From Nonlabens sp. Ci31 (GTDB taxonomy: Bacteria > Bacteroidota > Bacteroidia > Flavobacteriales > Flavobacteriaceae), in assembly GCF_012974865.1 (NCBI RefSeq), contig NZ_CP043633.1, forward strand, positions 3,531,501 through 3,595,500: 64,000 nt of DNA, given 5' to 3'. The notes below the pieces were generated by a model. It worked only from the letters and a program-made list of their open reading frames with translations, ran no database searches and was not told where the DNA came from. Positions within the stretch are counted from its first letter, which is position 1; each line of letters starts with the position of its first letter. Positions 62,972-64,000 of this stretch are shown here, one piece after another. A program made the translations under genes and the position numbers.

Positions 62972-64000
62972 CTACTGCATCAAATTAATGTCTGCTATAC
63001 TCTTGATTCTATTGCGCTCTAAAAAGGCATCTATAGTTTCAAAATGCTCTATCACTCGTTGCTGTTTAAATTCAAACACCTTTTCAGAAAGCCCTTGAAG
63101 AAAATCACGGTCGTGAGAAACTAAAATCAATGTCCCATCATAGGTAGATAGTGCTTCTTTGAGCACATCTTTAGACTTGAGGTCCAAGTGGTTTGTAGGT
63201 TCATCAAGAAGGAGCAAGTTTACCGGCTCTAGAAGTAACTTTACCATGGCAAGTCTTGTCTTTTCACCTCCAGAAAGTACACTAACTTTCTTTTCCAGAT
63301 CATCACCGCTGAACATAAAACGACCTAAAATATTCTTCATTTGAGTGCGTATATCTCCTTGTGCGACTTCATCAACGGTTTGAAAAATAGTGAGATCTTT
63401 ATCTAGTAGTGCAGCTTGGTTCTGTGCAAAATACCCCACCTTAATATTATGCCCCAACTGGCAGGTTCCACCGACTTCGATTTCTCCTAAAATCGCTTTT
63501 ATCATGGTAGATTTGCCTTCTCCATTACGGCCTACAAAAGATACTTTCTCCCCTCGAGCAATGGACATATTTGCCTCCTTAAAAACCACATGATCTTCAT
63601 AAGACTTGGATACATCTTTTACGGTCACTGGATAATCTCCAGATCGCGGCGATGGTGGAAAACGAAGCTTTAGAGCGCTGGTATCTACCTCATCAATTTC
63701 GATAATTTGTAATTTCTCCAGCATCCTTTCACGAGAAGTTACTTGATTAGTCTTAGAATAAGTTCCTTTAAAACGATCTATAAAAATCTTATTATCAGCA
63801 ATGAATTTTTGCTGTTCTTGATAAGCCTTTATCTGATGGGCTCTGCGATCTTCCCGCAATACAAGGTAATGAGAATAGGTAGCTTTATAATCAAAAATAC
63901 GTCCCATAGTAACTTCTATAGTACGATTTGTAATCGTATCAATAAATGCTCTATCATGAGAGATAACCATTACTGCATTAGCTTTGTGGACTAAGAAATC
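62972..64000 (-). CDS. ABC-F family ATP-binding protein (partial, N-terminus beyond window)
   Basis: The last 342 residues are visible; the 5' part lies beyond 64000. The frame is open to the edge (FLVHKANAVMVISHDRAFID), showing the end of the first ATPase domain (H-switch SHD). The linker (ABC_tran_Xtn, YQEQQKFIADNKIFIDRFK) and the second ATPase domain follow: Walker A GRNGEGKST, Q-loop AQNQ, signature LSGGEKTRLAM, Walker B LLLLDEPTNHLDL and SHDRDF. ABC-F proteins act on the ribosome as translation factors or in drug protection. There is no membrane domain. Subgroup (Uup/EttA/YkpA-like) cannot be fixed without the N-terminus. Confidence 0.92.
   Translation of the reverse strand, partial: DFLVHKANAVMVISHDRAFIDTITNRTIEVTMGRIFDYKATYSHYLVLREDRRAHQIKAYQEQQKFIADNKIFIDRFKGTYSKTNQVTSRERMLEKLQIIEIDEVDTSALKLRFPPSPRSGDYPVTVKDVSKSYEDHVVFKEANMSIARGEKVSFVGRNGEGKSTMIKAILGEIEVGGTCQLGHNIKVGYFAQNQAALLDKDLTIFQTVDEVAQGDIRTQMKNILGRFMFSGDDLEKKVSVLSGGEKTRLAMVKLLLEPVNLLLLDEPTNHLDLKSKDVLKEALSTYDGTLILVSHDRDFLQGLSEKVFEFKQQRVIEHFETIDAFLERNRIKSIADINLMQ

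Overview
The window looks like a chromosomal segment from a marine-type member of the Flavobacteriaceae (Bacteroidota). The evidence is a type IX secretion (T9SS) type B sorting domain with a PorP/SprF partner, promoters of the TTTG-N19-TAnnTTTG kind, lipoproteins with short Bacteroidota-style signal peptides, low GC, and almost no Shine-Dalgarno sequences. The genus is not certain; the repeated palindrome GCTTTCGCGAAAGC reminds me of the Nonlabens/Dokdonia group, but I could not check that.

Layout. (1) 1-11180, minus strand: a 3490-residue SprB-like surface adhesin with PKD domains, 19 Ig-like repeats, SprB repeats and a T9SS type B tail, followed by a PorP/SprF gene cut by the window edge. 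(2) 11.2-12.6 kb: an intergenic block holding a diverged duplication, then a broken secreted-protein gene. (3) 12.6-17 kb: a LytS-type propeller sensor kinase, its LytTR response regulator and a GNAT-like protein. (4) 17.9-25.9 kb: a complete type II-C CRISPR-Cas locus: divergent tracrRNA, cas9, cas1, cas2 and a 29-repeat array. (5) 26-27.6 kb: an exonuclease/GIY-YIG protein and a 41-residue ORF behind an 18-bp palindrome. (6) 27.7-34.2 kb, minus: a PPOX protein, a YihY protein, and an overlapping operon DUF2891 lipoprotein - Nramp-like transporter - pxpA - pxpB - pxpC for 5-oxoproline use. (7) 34.5-46.8 kb: GH13 amylase, sterol-desaturase-like protein, SDR, SRP RNA, glutaminyl cyclase, thioesterase, beta-helix-like lipoprotein, HtpG, methyltransferase, SDR, flavodoxin-like protein and a 3-methyladenine glycosylase. 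(8) 46.9-58.2 kb: DEAD helicase, a nonsense-mutated gene, two MsrB, PurE, M3 peptidase, an ECF sigma/ZAS anti-sigma pair, a UbiA-like protein and GcvP. (9) 58.2-64 kb: a decaying kilobase, a ketoacyl synthase III, a cyclophilin lipoprotein with a small coupled ORF, Nudix, PlsC-like acyltransferase and a partial ABC-F protein.

How parts connect. The adhesin and PorP/SprF form a secretion pair. The CRISPR repeats each appear to carry their own Bacteroidota promoter on the minus strand, so crRNAs may be made one by one and pair with the tracrRNA encoded next to cas9. The glutaminyl cyclase makes N-terminal pyroglutamate, while the Pxp operon, with an Nramp-family protein that has lost its metal ligands, could import and open 5-oxoproline.

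Most unusual signals: a 14-16 bp perfect palindrome recurring eight times at 5-10 kb spacing and inside genes in three reading frames; predicted promoters inside the CRISPR repeats; the metal-ligand-less Nramp homologue; and a three-domain higher-order repeat in the adhesin.
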